A DNA stretch of 64,000 nt, taken from the NCBI GenBank assembly GCA_947646735.1, contig CANTFK010000666.1, positions 434,001-498,000 on the forward strand, written 5' to 3'. Position 1 is the stretch's first letter, and each line of letters opens with the position of its first letter. A program made the translations under genes and the position numbers. A model generated the notes under the pieces. It saw only the letters and a list, made by a program, of their open reading frames with translations, did not search any database and had not been told where the DNA came from. Below are positions 10,250-21,806 of this stretch, in pieces. The stretch comes from Peronospora farinosa. Lineage: Eukaryota > Oomycota > Peronosporomycetes > Peronosporales > Peronosporaceae.

Positions 10250-11630
10250 AAACTGCTTCTAATTTCACTCACACAGTAATGCTAGGAGCATCCTGACCAT
10301 TCCTGTTATCGGTGCCCTTGCTCGAAGATTTTTTTTCGGATTGGGAGTCGTGAGAAGGGACAGGAGCTCATCGTCCGCTCGGTCAACTGGGCATTGGTGT
10401 GCCTAAATGATTTTTTGTAGAAAATAGGGCTTTGTTGAAGGTGGCATGATTTTTTTGAAATAGTTCTTGACTAGTTCTATATACATCATGTGTTGTTGTT
10501 GGAAGTAAAAATGCGGTATATAAAAGGCTCTAGTCAGTAAATTATATGTTTTATAATTTAATAAATCTAAATCACCGCGTGATTTAAAATTCATGATTCT
10601 TAAATCATATTTTCAATCAGCCACCAATCTCAATTCGAAGCCTAACCTATATAGCAAGCGTCCTGCCGATGTTGGCGCTTGCGTATCTGTTCTGCTCAAC
10701 AGATGTGCTTTACGGATGGGCCTAGTGCTATTGAGCGATATACATCCCTATCGGGCAAACATATAACGCTGTTCAACGTCGAAATCCTGGTCAAAATGGG
10801 GTAACGCCCTCTCGGAAGGCTTGAGCTAGCTTGATCATAGCTCAGGCCTTGAACGGATGCTTTCGCGGCATCCGTCAGTGCTTGACGGTTGTTTTCCTCT
10901 ACACACCTCTCTCTGGCCGCTCTCATTCCAGCCGCCAGCCAAGCCTCCACGATGTACGCCGCCACGCTTGAAGTTTCCGCTTAGGCTCGCTCGCGTAATT
11001 CCTTGTTCCTGGTGCAAGCAACAAAAGACCCTCCCTGGGTAGGACCTGTTGACAAGATAGACATCCAAGGGATTCAAGCAAGAAACTTACCGCTGGACAT
11101 TGCCGTCGACTGGTTCCAAACTTGTACTCCCTTCACTTGTGTGCAAAGGATCGTGCATGCTGGAAAGCCTTCAGCGCAGCGCTTATAGCGCGCGCCGCTA
11201 GATTGACCCAGAGAGAAATGTTGAAAAATCCGACGCATGCGGAAGTTAAGCCACTTTGGTGGCTTGGCATTGCAATCAAACTGGCAGGATACAAATTGTT
11301 GTAGATTATTTTTGCTCTTTGTAAATTGATTACTCATTGAACACGGGCTTCCCAGGTGTATTGAAGCACAACTCTTTCACCTCAAGCTGCTTCATGCGCT
11401 GGTTGTTATATGGACCCCAGCGCTTTAAAGTGTCGGTGACAGCCTCGCCCTAAAGTGTCGGTGACAGCCTCGCCATTTTGGCACTAGAGTAAGCTAAGAG
11501 TCCAGCGTAGCAAAAGTATCATTAACGTTGCTTAAAAATGGCGAAAAAATGTATTTGAATTATGTATGGTAACGCAGTACGCGAGCCGTCTTGCCAAACA
11601 TAACTGCAATTGCTTCCATCTGAGACATCA
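10250..11630. other. Unassigned region, no convincing gene
   Basis: Short overlapping frames exist on both strands (for example minus 10696-10965 and 10835-11077), but none shows a motif and frames switch repeatedly. It may be decayed mobile DNA. A perfect tandem duplication lies at 11426-11475. Confidence 0.4.
11426..11475. repeat. 25-bp tandem duplication (two copies)
   Basis: Two head-to-tail copies of a unit beginning TAAAGTGTCGG and ending CTCGCC, differing only at the last base. Too short to assign a role. Confidence 0.9.
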
Positions 11631-11837
11631 CTAAGCTGCCAAGCGGTCGATATCAATACGAAATTTGTCCCAAGATATTTTTACTTCTAGCATCTGGCGA
11701 TTTGCGTTCTTGTGACCGCGGCCTCGTTCGAAACGTGGAAAAGAGCGCTGCTTTGGGCTTGGCGGAGAAGCTGTTGAGGATGACGACGCTGAAGTAAGAA
11801 CCAAGCTTCTTGATGAGCAGCTTCGCTCTGTTCCCAT
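11631..11837 (-). CDS. Small hypothetical ORF downstream of the M13 peptidase
   Basis: A 68-codon minus-strand frame starting 52 bp after the stop of the peptidase gene. It is Ser-rich at the N-terminus, then basic (RFERGRGHKN), then mixed. I recognise no family. It could be 3' untranslated sequence of the peptidase mRNA, an exon of a lost gene, or chance. Confidence 0.2.
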   Translation of the reverse strand: MGTERSCSSRSLVLTSASSSSTASPPSPKQRSFPRFERGRGHKNANRQMLEVKISWDKFRIDIDRLAA

Positions 11838-11889
11838 CTAGAGCAAAGAACAGCTTAAAAACAAACTTATGGTGAATAGAGATAATATT

Positions 11890-14247
11890 CTACCATAGCT
11901 GACACTTTTTCTTCGGGTTCATGGGCGAGCTAGCGGGACATGAGAACACGCGTGCAAAGTCGTGCGAATTGCTTGCAACGCCGTTAACGCGCCACCGCGC
12001 GGGCGAGTGCAATTCTGTGGCTAAGCTTTGTATCACCAGGGTGTCGCTTGACTTATCGCAGAATGTCTGAGCGAACGAGACGAAGAAAAGTTTGTCGGCT
12101 ACATCAGCAGGTAAGCTACGCCCCACTTGGCTCATTGAACTAGTCGGCTCTGTCGCTTCACCTTCGCTCACTTTGCTCATCTTCCGAGCCTGCTTGTTCA
12201 TGTATGTTTCATATGCGTTAAACGCCAACTTGAGGCCGCCGTGGTCGGCAATATTCTCGTCTAAAGTGTAGGTCCCGTCGACGTGGCCCAGCACCTTATC
12301 CTGATCTTCATCACTCGTCACTGCAAAACTATCGTATTGCTTCACAAGACAATCAGCCCGTCGTGAGAATTCGTTTGCTGTGTCGTTGCTCCACCAGTTC
12401 CGCAAGCTGCCGTCACCATCGTAGCATCCTCCGATGTTATCAAATCCATGCGTGAGTTCGTGACCGATGGTACAACCAATAGCACCAAAGTTGCGTGCAG
12501 GGTGGTGTTCAGAAGCGAAATATGGCGACTGGAGGCTGCCAGCAGGGAGTACGATCTGGTTCGTTGTCGGCTGATAATACGTGTCCACATCAGCACCCGT
12601 TACTCCCCATTCGTTACGGTTCACTGGACCACCGATCTGTCCTATATTGAATGAACTGATACTCTTTGATGATCCGCATATTGTCTGCAAGTAGTGCATC
12701 GCCGCGTAGTTCATACGGAAAGCTCTCGGAGACAGTCGAATACCCAATAAGATTGGTCATCTTGTCTAGTTTTTCAATAGCAGCCTGCCGAGTGGGCCGG
12801 TCTAGCCAATCCACCTGCTTGAGGTTCTTCTGCATTGACGCTTGAATTTGCGCCACAAGTTTCCTTGCAAGTTGCTCACTAGCCTTGTCGAACTGAAGGT
12901 GAGCATAATACTTGCCCACTAAATCAGGAAAGCAGCTGGTAACATGGCCAAGACACACCTTCCATCGCGGGGAACGCTTCTTTTGACCACTGACAGTCTG
13001 ATCAAATAAAAAGTTTGCCTGAACGAAAGGTTCACTGAGAATAGCTGCCTTATCACTGATAAACTGGTACATCAGCACAGCTTTCAGGGTCTCCAAAGTC
13101 ACAGAATCTCCAGTCACGAGCTTTTCAAAACGGTTAAAAAATTTAGGTGTTTGCACGATCACGTTAGCGTTCTGATCTGTGAGATTCTTAGCAACCCCGC
13201 ACCCTTCAAGAACTGTGAGAAAACCAACGGATATCTATCAGCAGCTTGGGCCACGCTCATACGATTGTACGTTGCGACAGGATCTTCCAGCTTTTCTTTC
13301 GGTTCGAAAAGCGGTGCAAGCGTTTGTTCAAAGCCAATCACTGTGGAAGCTTGCGATGCTGCTGCATGCGACCTCCATCCAGCCAACACAAACAACTTCA
13401 CCACATACGCATGGAACGCGTCACTGATCGAATCAAACTTCTTGCGGTCCAAATAATACTGGAAATCTGGCAGTGACAGTCCAGACTGCAATGCATGCAA
13501 AACGTACACGGTCGCTTCTCGAGCATCTGTAACGACAGCAAATCTTGTCAACAAGCTTGTTCCTTCTTTGAACAAGACTCCTGCCAATCGAAACAGCTTT
13601 TTCTTGCTTTTCGTCGCAGCAATTTGCTCCAATACCGGCGACAGAACCTTTAACGACGCGTCATCCGCCGTCTTACTGCTCGTGCTATTGAAGTTCATAC
13701 ACGAGTCATACAACTCGCCCACGAGCGGCCAACCTTTCTGCATCACGTCTTTCAGCACTTTTTCATTCTTGTCTTGTATAGCAGAAAATGACAAGTACAC
13801 ACTCGACTCGTCTTCCGGGATCTCCGCATTTTTCTGCCATGAGCCACAGCTAAACGCGTACAAGTCGTCACACGGGTCCACATCTCTATCCAAATGACTG
13901 ATAACATCATTGGGTAGCATATCCACCCATGTGGTTGCCTCGGTCGCTATACGGGTCACGCGTGGGGCCTGTAACGAGCTTCTTTGGACCACAAGAACCA
14001 CCACCAAAAAGAGCAATACGCCAAGGCCTCCAACTGCCCAGGCCGCAACAGGTTTCTGCATTAGTAGCGGCGACGAGCTTGCATACTCCAACAATTCATC
14101 TTCACGTTCCACAAGCGGCTGCTTGTCTTCCAGTGTCTGCTGCTTCGTGGTAAGCGCCTCTTCGTCATCAAGAGGGGGCTTTGATCCGTTTCCGTTGTAG
14201 CTTTTCGTCCTTTTGCCGTCCTTCGAGCGTTCCATTGCTAGTAACAA
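11890..14247 (-). pseudogene. M13-family zinc metallopeptidase (neprilysin/ECE-like), two frameshifts
   Basis: Type II membrane endopeptidase of the M13 family, which cleaves small peptides at the cell surface. Total span is 785 codons, normal for the family. Residues about 68-87 form one transmembrane helix after a charged cytosolic tail. The N-terminal domain (LDRDVDPCDDLYAFSCGSW) is in frame one (14247-13159). The middle is in frame two (13162-12614). The catalytic part is in frame three (12747-11890) with HELTH (12448-12462), the third zinc ligand in ENIAD, a DTYYQP substrate motif and the C-terminal CxxW (CQLW). Frame changes lie near 13195 (a G run) and near 12650. Each looks like a one-base indel, so this is either a recent pseudogene or an assembly error; the remaining sequence is well conserved. 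Confidence 0.9.
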
Positions 14248-15242
14248 TCTAGATGCTTTTGATAGCGTCGATCAAAGTGCACAGTTGACACAAATACGTC
14301 GATCAAGACCCGAGGCTGTCAGACGATTGTACTTAAGTTGTTAATTACCTGAGCGAAGACAATTGCAGAATGAAGTATTGGTTATACGTTTAGATTTTGA
14401 CGTACGCATTGACAGCCTGAGCATCTGCAAAGCTCAAGAAAAGCTGAGCACAAGAAAAAGGCCCTTCCATACAGACGACAACCCAATACAAAGACATTGT
14501 GAAAAATCGAAGCCAGTGCAAAACAAACGCGACTTTCAACCAAAAACGACAACAGTTGGCAAGACCAGAAACCGTCTATAAATAGCCTGTGCTGGATCTA
14601 CATAAGAACATCTCGTATATAATAATAATGACTCAAGAACGACGCAACCATCTGCCCGGGAACGACGTGGTCAGCAGCGCGCCCAGGAGACAGAAAAGTG
14701 CGTGTCGCACTTCTGTGAAACAATTTGTACTATAATATAAGTATAAAATATGTCCGTCATGCTATATAATCAAATCTATACATTTTTGTTCGTCGTCCTA
14801 TATTGATTTATAGAGGAGAAATTTCGAACAACAAGTATATTTGTATGTCTTAATTCGCTTATCCTTTGCTATCTCTAAGCCTACTGCAACTATCTAGACC
14901 AATGAACGAATGTCTACATGTCCATAATCAATGTCCGATCACATGATACTTCTCGTAAATATGACCATAATCCCGTGACGTCATCGGCCCGCTAAAACAT
15001 GCATTGTGCGGCGTTTACTCAACACTCTTACTCGCCGCTAATGCTGTGTTTGTTTGAGTGTCGACTTGGTCTTGATAATAGTTGTCTCGCGCAGAAGCTT
15101 AATCGTCTTGGTCCCCCCAAGTGCCTTTGTCATCACATTCGCAGGCTAATTTTCGTATCGATGTAGTCGATCTTAATAATCATTGTTGCACGTTCTCCCG
15201 AACAAAGAAGTGCCTGATGTCCATATATGTTTAGTCCGCGCG
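14248..15242. other. Intergenic region upstream of the peptidase
   Basis: AT-rich sequence without a supported gene. The peptidase promoter should be near 14250-14350 on the minus strand, but I cannot point to a clear oomycete initiator element. A 72-codon plus-strand frame at 14363-14581 shows no motif and is not called. Confidence 0.4.
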
Positions 15243-15699
15243 TGGTAACGGGGTGAGCCTGTTACATAGTATTGACACTTACAAGAAGTGTCAATTAAAA
15301 TATTATTATAACTAATAATATTTGACAATATTACCTTTTCTAATAATATTGCTCCTAGATCTCCTTGAAGTTGGAGATGCCCTTTCATTGGTTGATATGG
15401 GCCATCATATCAACCAACGCGCTGACCAATGACCGATGGACGCGCGCAATGAGTGGAGGGCAAGTTGTCAACATACATAGCTGTAGTTTAATATAGTTAA
15501 CATAGGTTATAACAGATTAGTTTTATTAGATAGTTAACTATATTAAATACAGTTTTCTTTTCCCTCTCAACTAAGCGTTTGTTTAGTTGATAAGCTTCCT
15601 CTGCTCACGTGTACGTGAGGTTTTGAGGCAGCTGCTTTCACTGTCATCAGTAAAGGAGACTATACTGTTATCAGTATAGTCGGAGGGTGCCCCATTACA
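15243..15699. repeat. Putative solo LTR, unassigned family
   Basis: The segment begins TGGTAACGGGG and ends CCCCATTACA, so its ends are TG...CA and roughly inverted, as in the Family II and III LTRs. No internal coding sequence adjoins it. I found no clean target duplication. The interior is AT-rich and does not match the other LTRs by eye. Confidence 0.45.
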
Positions 15700-15837
15700 T
15701 TCTCAACCAAGGTTTTTTTTAGTTGATTGACTTCCTCTGCTCACGTGTACGTGAGGTAATTGATGCACCTGCTTTCACTGTCATCAGTGAAGGTAGACTA
15801 TACTTTTATCAGTATAGTCGGAGGGTGCTCCATTATA
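15566..15837. repeat. 136-bp tandem duplication including an LTR-like end
   Basis: Two imperfect copies (15566-15701 and 15702-15837). Each contains CTCACGTGTACGTGAGG, a palindromic stretch, then an ACTATAC...GTATAGT hairpin and a terminal GGAGGGTGC-CCATTA. The second copy ends ATTATA rather than ATTACA. The duplication spans the presumed LTR end. Confidence 0.8.
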
Positions 15838-15884
15838 TCTGGCGTTGCTAGCCAAAGCGATTGCCCCTTGGTTGTCTCACCATA

Positions 15885-16223
15885 TGTAACGGGGCTAGAA
15901 CGTACCGTCACTATCGTACACGCGCGCTTGAGGAAGTCTGAAGCCCAAGTAGTAGGTATTAGGTTAAATCAACTCTCATTTTAGTCTTGTATTAATTTGT
16001 GCTAATTACGAAGATTTTAGTCGTAATGAATACAACAGAATTATTGCCTTTCGGGAACCACACAATTTCAGGTTGATTTATTATCGGTCCATATTGGGAA
16101 TTTAGGCCCCAATAATAAACCAATAATAAATTACCACGCTGTGCCCTCTATTCGGGCCCAGCACCTGTCTACATATGTAAATGTTTATTTGTGTTAACTA
16201 TGTGTGTAATGTAGCCCATTACA
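15885..16223 (-). repeat. 3' LTR of older Family III element D'
   Basis: This 339-bp LTR is homologous to 16781-17122 and 24099-24440 but more diverged from them than they are from each other. The purine tract on the minus strand (GAGAAGGGGGTGA) abuts its right edge, so the element reads leftward and this is its 3' LTR. Confidence 0.8.
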
Positions 16224-16780
16224 TCACCCCCTTCTCATGACAGCACTCACCAACCGTGAGTGCTCAACTGTCGAAAACCCTTCGCCCACAAACGAACAAG
16301 CAATGTCCGGAGACCCAACACCCAATCCAGCAGCACTTCCCAGCACCATCAGCGGGAGTGCATCAACCAACATCATGGCGCGGCAACTCATACCTTGGTC
16401 GCTGTACGACTTGTCCGGAGCTCACGCTCCGGACTCACTGGACACGATGCGAGACTACTTCCGCCGATTTCGAAAACTGCGCGGGAAGGGTCTTGATGGA
16501 ATCGGGTATGAATCCCTGCAAGGTTCTAGGTGTGCCTTCATCCAACGTTGGAATTGGATGCTCGAGGATGGTAGAAGCTTCCAACTATGACTCGCCAATC
16601 GAGAGAAGCTTCGCGCCGATCACTCCATCGGCGCGCTACGCAAAAGGGTGTGTGAGAATGCTTGGAATGAGGACCACCTCTGCTTTGAGGTGGAGTGGAT
16701 TCTCAAACAACGTAGGAGATCCACAAACACACACAGCGCCGGACTGTCGACTTACGGAGGGGGCACCCCGATACCGTGTC
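16224..16780 (+). pseudogene. Antisense ORF of D', interrupted by insertion of D
   Basis: A plus-strand frame from ATG 16237, 14 bp inside the 3' LTR, opposite in orientation to the element. The first 110 codons match the antisense ORF of D (17136-17471) with about 14 replacements. A TGA at 16588-16590 interrupts it, but the same frame then stays open to 16780 (CENAWNEDHLCFEVEW is a recognisable stretch). Element D is inserted exactly there, and the frame continues beyond D from 24446. No known domain; the conserved piece contains MRDYFR and FRKLRGKGLDGI. Confidence 0.5.
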
Positions 16781-17122
16781 TGTAACGGGGCTAGAACGTA
16801 CCGTCACTAGCTTACACGTGCGCTTGAGGAAGACTCAAGCCCGAGTATTAGGTATTAAGTAAATTTAACTCTGATTTTTATTTTGGTTTTAATTCGTACT
16901 AATTACGAAGATTTTAGTCGTAATAAATACGACAGTGTTCCCGCCTTTCGGGAACCACACAATTTCAGGTTGATTTATCATTGGTCCATATTGGGGACTT
17001 TAGGCCCAATAATAAACCAATAATAAATTACCACGCTGTGCCCGCTATTCGGGCCCAGCACCTGCCTACATATGTAATTGTTTATTTGTGTTAATGCTAT
17101 ATGTGTAATGTAGCCCATTACA
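16781..17122 (-). repeat. 3' LTR of element D
   Basis: 342 bp with TG...CA ends, preceded on the minus strand by the purine tract GAGAAGGGGGTGA. Nearly identical to 24099-24440. Confidence 0.95.
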
Positions 17123-17135
17123 TCACCCCCTTCTC

Positions 17136-17856
17136 ATGACAGCACTCATTAACCGTGAGTGCTCAACTGTCGAAAACCCTTCGCCCACAAACGAACAAGC
17201 AATGTCCGGAGACCCAACACCCAGTCCAGCAGCACTCCCAAGGAACGTCAGCGGGAGTGCATCAACCAACATCATGGCGCGGCAGCTCATACCTTGGTCG
17301 CTGTACGACTTGTCCGGAGCTCACGCTCCGGACTCACTGGACATGATGCGGGACTACTTCCGCCTATTTCGAAAACTGCGCGGGAAAGGTCTTGATGGAA
17401 TCGAGCATGAAGCTCTACAACGTTCTTGGTGCGCCTTCATCCAACGTTGGAATCGGATGCCAATCTTGTGACTCGACTCCACGCCCAACTCATGACGAAT
17501 GGCGACGACACATCGCTGAGTGTCCACTCAGTGATCGCGAACGAAGTTGGATTGCAAAGTATGAGCGAAGTCTGGGCGAACGGAGAAGCGCAGTTATTCG
17601 TGGTGCGCCTCGCTGGCAGCACCACTCGCGACAGCGGAGTCAATCTCCGCGGGTTAATCAGCGCAGGGCAGCGACACGTTCGCTTGCCCGTCCTGCTGCG
17701 CGATTCTCGCCTCGCAATCGTGATGATATGTATTCACCGCGACGTTCTCGTTCACGGCATCGTTCTCGTTCGCGTCATCGTTTTATTTTTTTTATTTTAA
17801 AGATTACGCTCTCGTTTGTCACGAGAGCGTTCGCGTTCGCGCCTGCCTTAGAATAG
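17136..17856 (+). pseudogene. Antisense ORF of element D (putative zinc-finger and Arg/Ser-rich protein)
   Basis: Plus-strand frame starting at ATG 17136, 13 bp inside the 3' LTR, opposite to gag-pol. The first piece (17136-17471, 111 codons) matches D'. A frame change around 17440 leads into 17392-17856. That second piece has a Cys/His pattern CQSC-x13-H-x3-C that could form a small zinc finger (about 17465-17530), then an Arg/Ser-rich tail (SPRRSRSRHRSRSRHR). Basic RS-like tails often bind RNA or nuclear factors. Product unknown. The end at 17856 overlaps the sense chromodomain frame. It is the counterpart of antisense frames in C, E, G2 and H. Confidence 0.5.
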
Positions 17857-20800
17857 CCCGACTTCGTGGCTTCATACGCCTGAACCATATCTGGAACGTC
17901 ACAAAGGAGCAAGGTACGTGGTTTCCATGTATCCTGCTCAGGAGGGAAACTAATCAAACGTACTCGGTACCTGCGCGCGGATGGAACCGCGCGCTTCTCA
18001 TAAGCCGACAGTAGTACAGATTGTGGAGGGTCCTCGTGACTCACAATGCGGTCTACAATCCAGCGCACCTGACCCTCCGCATGAACAAGCGGAGGAGGGC
18101 CCTCGCGATTGTAGATGCTGGCGTCCTGGTTGCCCAGGACGATGTTGATCAGGCCTTGAACAGAGCTGTCAATGCTCAGCTGGAAGATGAGGCTGCCAGT
18201 GAGCGTTCTGCCCAGGCGAAGAAGACTTCGAGTGAGATTCGGCAGTCGAACCGTGAGCTGCTCTAACGAATAAGGGTCCTGGAGAGCGAGGTGCTTGGTC
18301 ATGTGCAGACGGGATCGTGGCCGCGTCCCATGTCATCGGCGCGTCGAGCACGACGGGAGACCTATCGAATTACGGATTCCTGAAGCCGGCATCGGAGCCA
18401 AGCCGTGAAGCGTAGCCGGACGATATTCCTTCAGCCGCCCGACATAGGAAGTCGGGTGGAGTCGCAGTGAAGAGGGGACGTCGAGTGTATAAGAGCCGCC
18501 GATTGCCTTCAAAACCTTGAATGGACCGATGAAGCGTGGTGCGAGAATACTCGCGCCCAGGTTAGTGACCGCTGAATCCCTTAAACCTCCCGTAGATAAT
18601 AATACACGGTCACCTTTCTGAAACTTGCTTATGTTCTTTCTGCCATGCTTGTCAGCGTTCTCCTTCTGTTGGTCTACCGCAGATCGTAGTGCGTCGCGTA
18701 CAAATCGGGTAATGGCTTGACGTTGGAGTATAAATTCCGACACAGCCATGTCATCAATTGGTCGCGCCTACTCAATCGGCGCGTAGTTGACAGTAGGCGA
18801 ACGCTTACCCGAAGACGGGTCAATCAATGTCTGCGCAGCCCATCGAGCTAATGGGGACGCCACGTCTGATGGCGTCAAGGTGACCGTCTTTGCCTTGGAT
18901 CGGGTTACCGCATTCGCGCTCAAAATACCGTGAGCTGCACTCGATCCTAGTTTATCACCTTTACCCCCCCCCCAGAGTGGAGCCACTAGGTGTTGTGAGT
19001 CGCCCCACGGCCAGGACAGTAGGAACACGAGGGTGACGAGCCGAATTCACAAAAAATGGCGTCAACCCTGTTGACGCGTGTACGGCGTTGTTGAGTGCGA
19101 ACTCAGCGAGTGGTAAAAATGCACTCCAACTTGTGAATGACGTAGCGTAACTCCGAAGAACATCTTCGAGGACCCGGTTCACGCGCTCGGTCTGCCCATC
19201 CGTTTCCGGATGGGCTGCAGTCGACATCAGCAGTTTTGTCCCGAGGAGCTCGAAAAGTGACGTCCAAAATGCGGACGTAAATCGCGGATCACGGTCCGAA
19301 ACAATGTTTTCTGGAAGGCCATGATGATGCAACACCGCGTCGATAAAGTTCTTCGCGTCTCTGCAGCGGTGATCTTAGCGTGAACAGGCACGAGATGTGT
19401 CATCTTGCTGAATCTGTCAACAAAGACCAAGATGCCCGTTCGAGCTTGGCTATCGGGCGCAAGCCCAAAGATGAAGTCCATCGAAACTGATCTCCAGGCC
19501 TCTGCTGCAATTGGCAACGATCGCAAGGGAGCCTGTGACGATGGAGATGGCTTCACACGCTGGCATATTTCGCACGTTCGGATCCAGTTGCGTACCCACT
19601 TATACATGTGGGGCCAGAAGAAGTCTCGAGACACAGCCGCGAAAGTCTTTTCGCGGCCTAAATGGCCGCCAGCAGGGGCATCGTGGTACTCGTGGATGAT
19701 TCTTGCACGCAAATCCATTTCGTTGGCAATCACCGTGCGAGGAGCATCGAATTGGTCGATGCTATACAGAATCAAATCGCCATCTAAACTGTATCGATGA
19801 ATATGGTCGCGCTTGGTTCGGGATAAGGCTCCCAGTGCAGCATCGCTGGGAGCAAGCAGATACTCGATAATGTCTGCATAATCTGAGTCACCCTTGTACG
19901 CTGCGACGATCTCATCAAATAAACACGGCTCGGGTGTAACCCGAGTTAAGTTCAGCGATACACACATTGCACATCGGTCATCATCGTCCTCGTCATCAGT
20001 AGCCTGGCGACTCAGAGCAGTCCGAGGATCGTAGTCGGGACGTCGTGACAAGGCGTCAGCGAGAATATTGGTCTTGCCTGGCTTGTAATGCACGACGAAG
20101 TTGTACTCAGAGAAGAATGAGAGCCATCGTGCCATCCGTTGGGACAGGTGTGGGCTCTTCATCGCTGTGCGCAGCGATGCATGATCGGTGTACAAAGCAA
20201 ACGTACTTTCACCAAGGAGATGCACGCGAAACTTGATGAGTGCATAGCGCATCGCTAATAACTCCTTGTCGTGAACCGGATAGTTCTTCTCAGCTGGCTT
20301 CATCTGTCGCGACTGATAACTCACGACTCGTTCACGGCCCTCATCATCAAATTGCATGAGGGCACAACCGATTGCAAAATCACTGGCGTCGCAAACCACG
20401 TGGAACGGCTTGGAATCGTCTGGTAGGACCAGGACTGGCGCTGACGCTAGGCTCTTCTTTACTGCTTCGAAGGCTGCTTGGTGCTCGGGACGCCACAACC
20501 ACGTGGCGTCTTTCTTCAAGAGTGACGACAAAGGCTGGATAGAACCAGCATAATCCTTCGTATACTTGTGCAAATAATTAGCCAAGCCGAGCCACTGGCG
20601 CAACTCCGTAGGGTTCTTAAGCGTGGGCCAAGAACAGATGGACGACACCTTCTCTGGATCAGCTCGAACTCCCGATTTACTCACATAGCAACCTAACACC
20701 GGAATCTCCGGTGCACAAAAGACACACTTCTTGAGATTCGCGTACAACTTGTTGTCCCGCATAACTTGAAACACTTGCTTCAGGTGTTGAAGGTGAAATT

Positions 20801-21571
20801 GGACATCGTTGAGGTTGCCCTCGGCGCGACTATGGACGAAGATATCGTCAAAATAACTTGGGGCAAAGTTCCGAAGAGGTCTCAACACTTGAGACACCAT
20901 GCGATTGAAAGTGGCCGGAGCGTTCTTCAACCCTTGTGGCATTACCAGCCACTCCCATAACATGCCACTCGGGGTGCTCACTGCGGTGAGTGGGATATCG
21001 CTCGGGCGCATCAAAATCTGGTAAAAGCCATCGGTCAAGTCGATGGCACTGAAGATGACACTACCTGACATGGAATTCAGCACCATGTCCTTCCTGGGAA
21101 TTGGCGTTTGCGCAGGAATAGTGGCATCATTCAACTATTGAACGCATGCACTATCCGCCAGCCTCCCGTAGCCTTCTTCACGCAGAAGGTTGGACTCGAA
21201 TGTGGTGAGATACTTTCACGCACATGACCCGATTTGCGGCGGCCTTCGAAGAATGCGTCAATAGCTTCGACTTGATCTCGTGGCAACGGCCTCTGCCGTG
21301 TCACACAATACTTCGACCCTGGCACGAGATCAATCTCGTGCCGAACACCGCGGTCCGCAGGAAGTTCAGCCGGGATCTTGTCCGGGAACACGTCTGCATA
21401 CTCACGAGCAATGTCGTAGACGGGGTTACCAGACTCTCGCAGGGCCTCCCATGACTGTGATGCAAACCTTTCTTCACGCGCTGACTTCGGCTCAGCGCTT
21501 CGAGGACGCACCATATGCTCCTCGTTCGCCACAGTAAACACCTCGTTGGTAATTAGACACGCTTGTTCCAC
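17775..21571 (-). pseudogene. Element D pol (RT, RNase H, integrase, chromodomain), frameshifted
   Basis: Nearly intact polymerase polyprotein. The RT begins in 21131-21571 (KATGGWRIVHAF) and continues in the 635-codon frame 19227-21134, with PIPRKDM, the catalytic YFDDI, RNase H (VVCDASDFAIG, YTDHASL), the integrase HHCC domain (CEICQRVKP) and the first part of the core. The remaining core (SDRDPRFTSAFW, HPETDGQTER) is at 18961-19335, the GPY/F-like domain (RFIGPFKVL) at 18333-18749, and a chromodomain (RWIVDRIVSHED ... EQDTWKPR) in 17775-18302. Breaks: one base missing near 21133, a frame change near 19360, and a 10-base C run at 18964-18973 ending the core frame at a Gly-rich motif. All catalytic residues I checked are present. 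Confidence 0.9.
18021..18266 (+). CDS. Antisense coiled-coil frame over the chromodomain linker of D
   Basis: An 81-codon plus-strand frame opposite the linker between integrase and chromodomain. Its second half is a charged Ala/Glu/Gln-rich stretch (LEDEAASERSAQAKKTSS) compatible with a coiled coil. The position matches the antisense coiled coils in B (3411-3830), E (48788-49417) and H (40522-40767). It may be a distal part of the antisense gene starting at 17136, but they are not in one continuous frame here. Confidence 0.3.
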   Translation: MWRVLVTHNAVYNPAHLTLRMNKRRRALAIVDAGVLVAQDDVDQALNRAVNAQLEDEAASERSAQAKKTSSEIRQSNRELL

Positions 21572-21806
21572 AATGCCTCACTTAAGGTCACGTAGGAAAT
21601 GCTTCCAGGAAAATCCTGGAAGGCTTGTAATGGAAGACGCACGACGAGGAGGACTCTCAACCTCGATATATTGGCGCCTTTGTGGACTCCCTTCCACGTA
21701 CACGATAGCGTGTACACATTTTAACGCTATATTCTCGGTGCTGTTGTCCCCATCGTGCTTCGAGTCACTACTCAAAGCTGGAGAACCGCAGTCAGGTGAT
21801 AAAGCA

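Noticed and set aside
10403..11337. A minus-strand gene made of the frames at 10403, 10696, 10835 and 11074
   Set aside because: Frames change repeatedly and no domain is recognisable; could be decayed mobile DNA.
13151..14200. Plus-strand frames opposite the peptidase
   Set aside because: Shadows of a conserved minus-strand coding sequence.
14363..14581. A 72-codon plus-strand gene upstream of the peptidase
   Set aside because: Low complexity, no motif, no conserved context.
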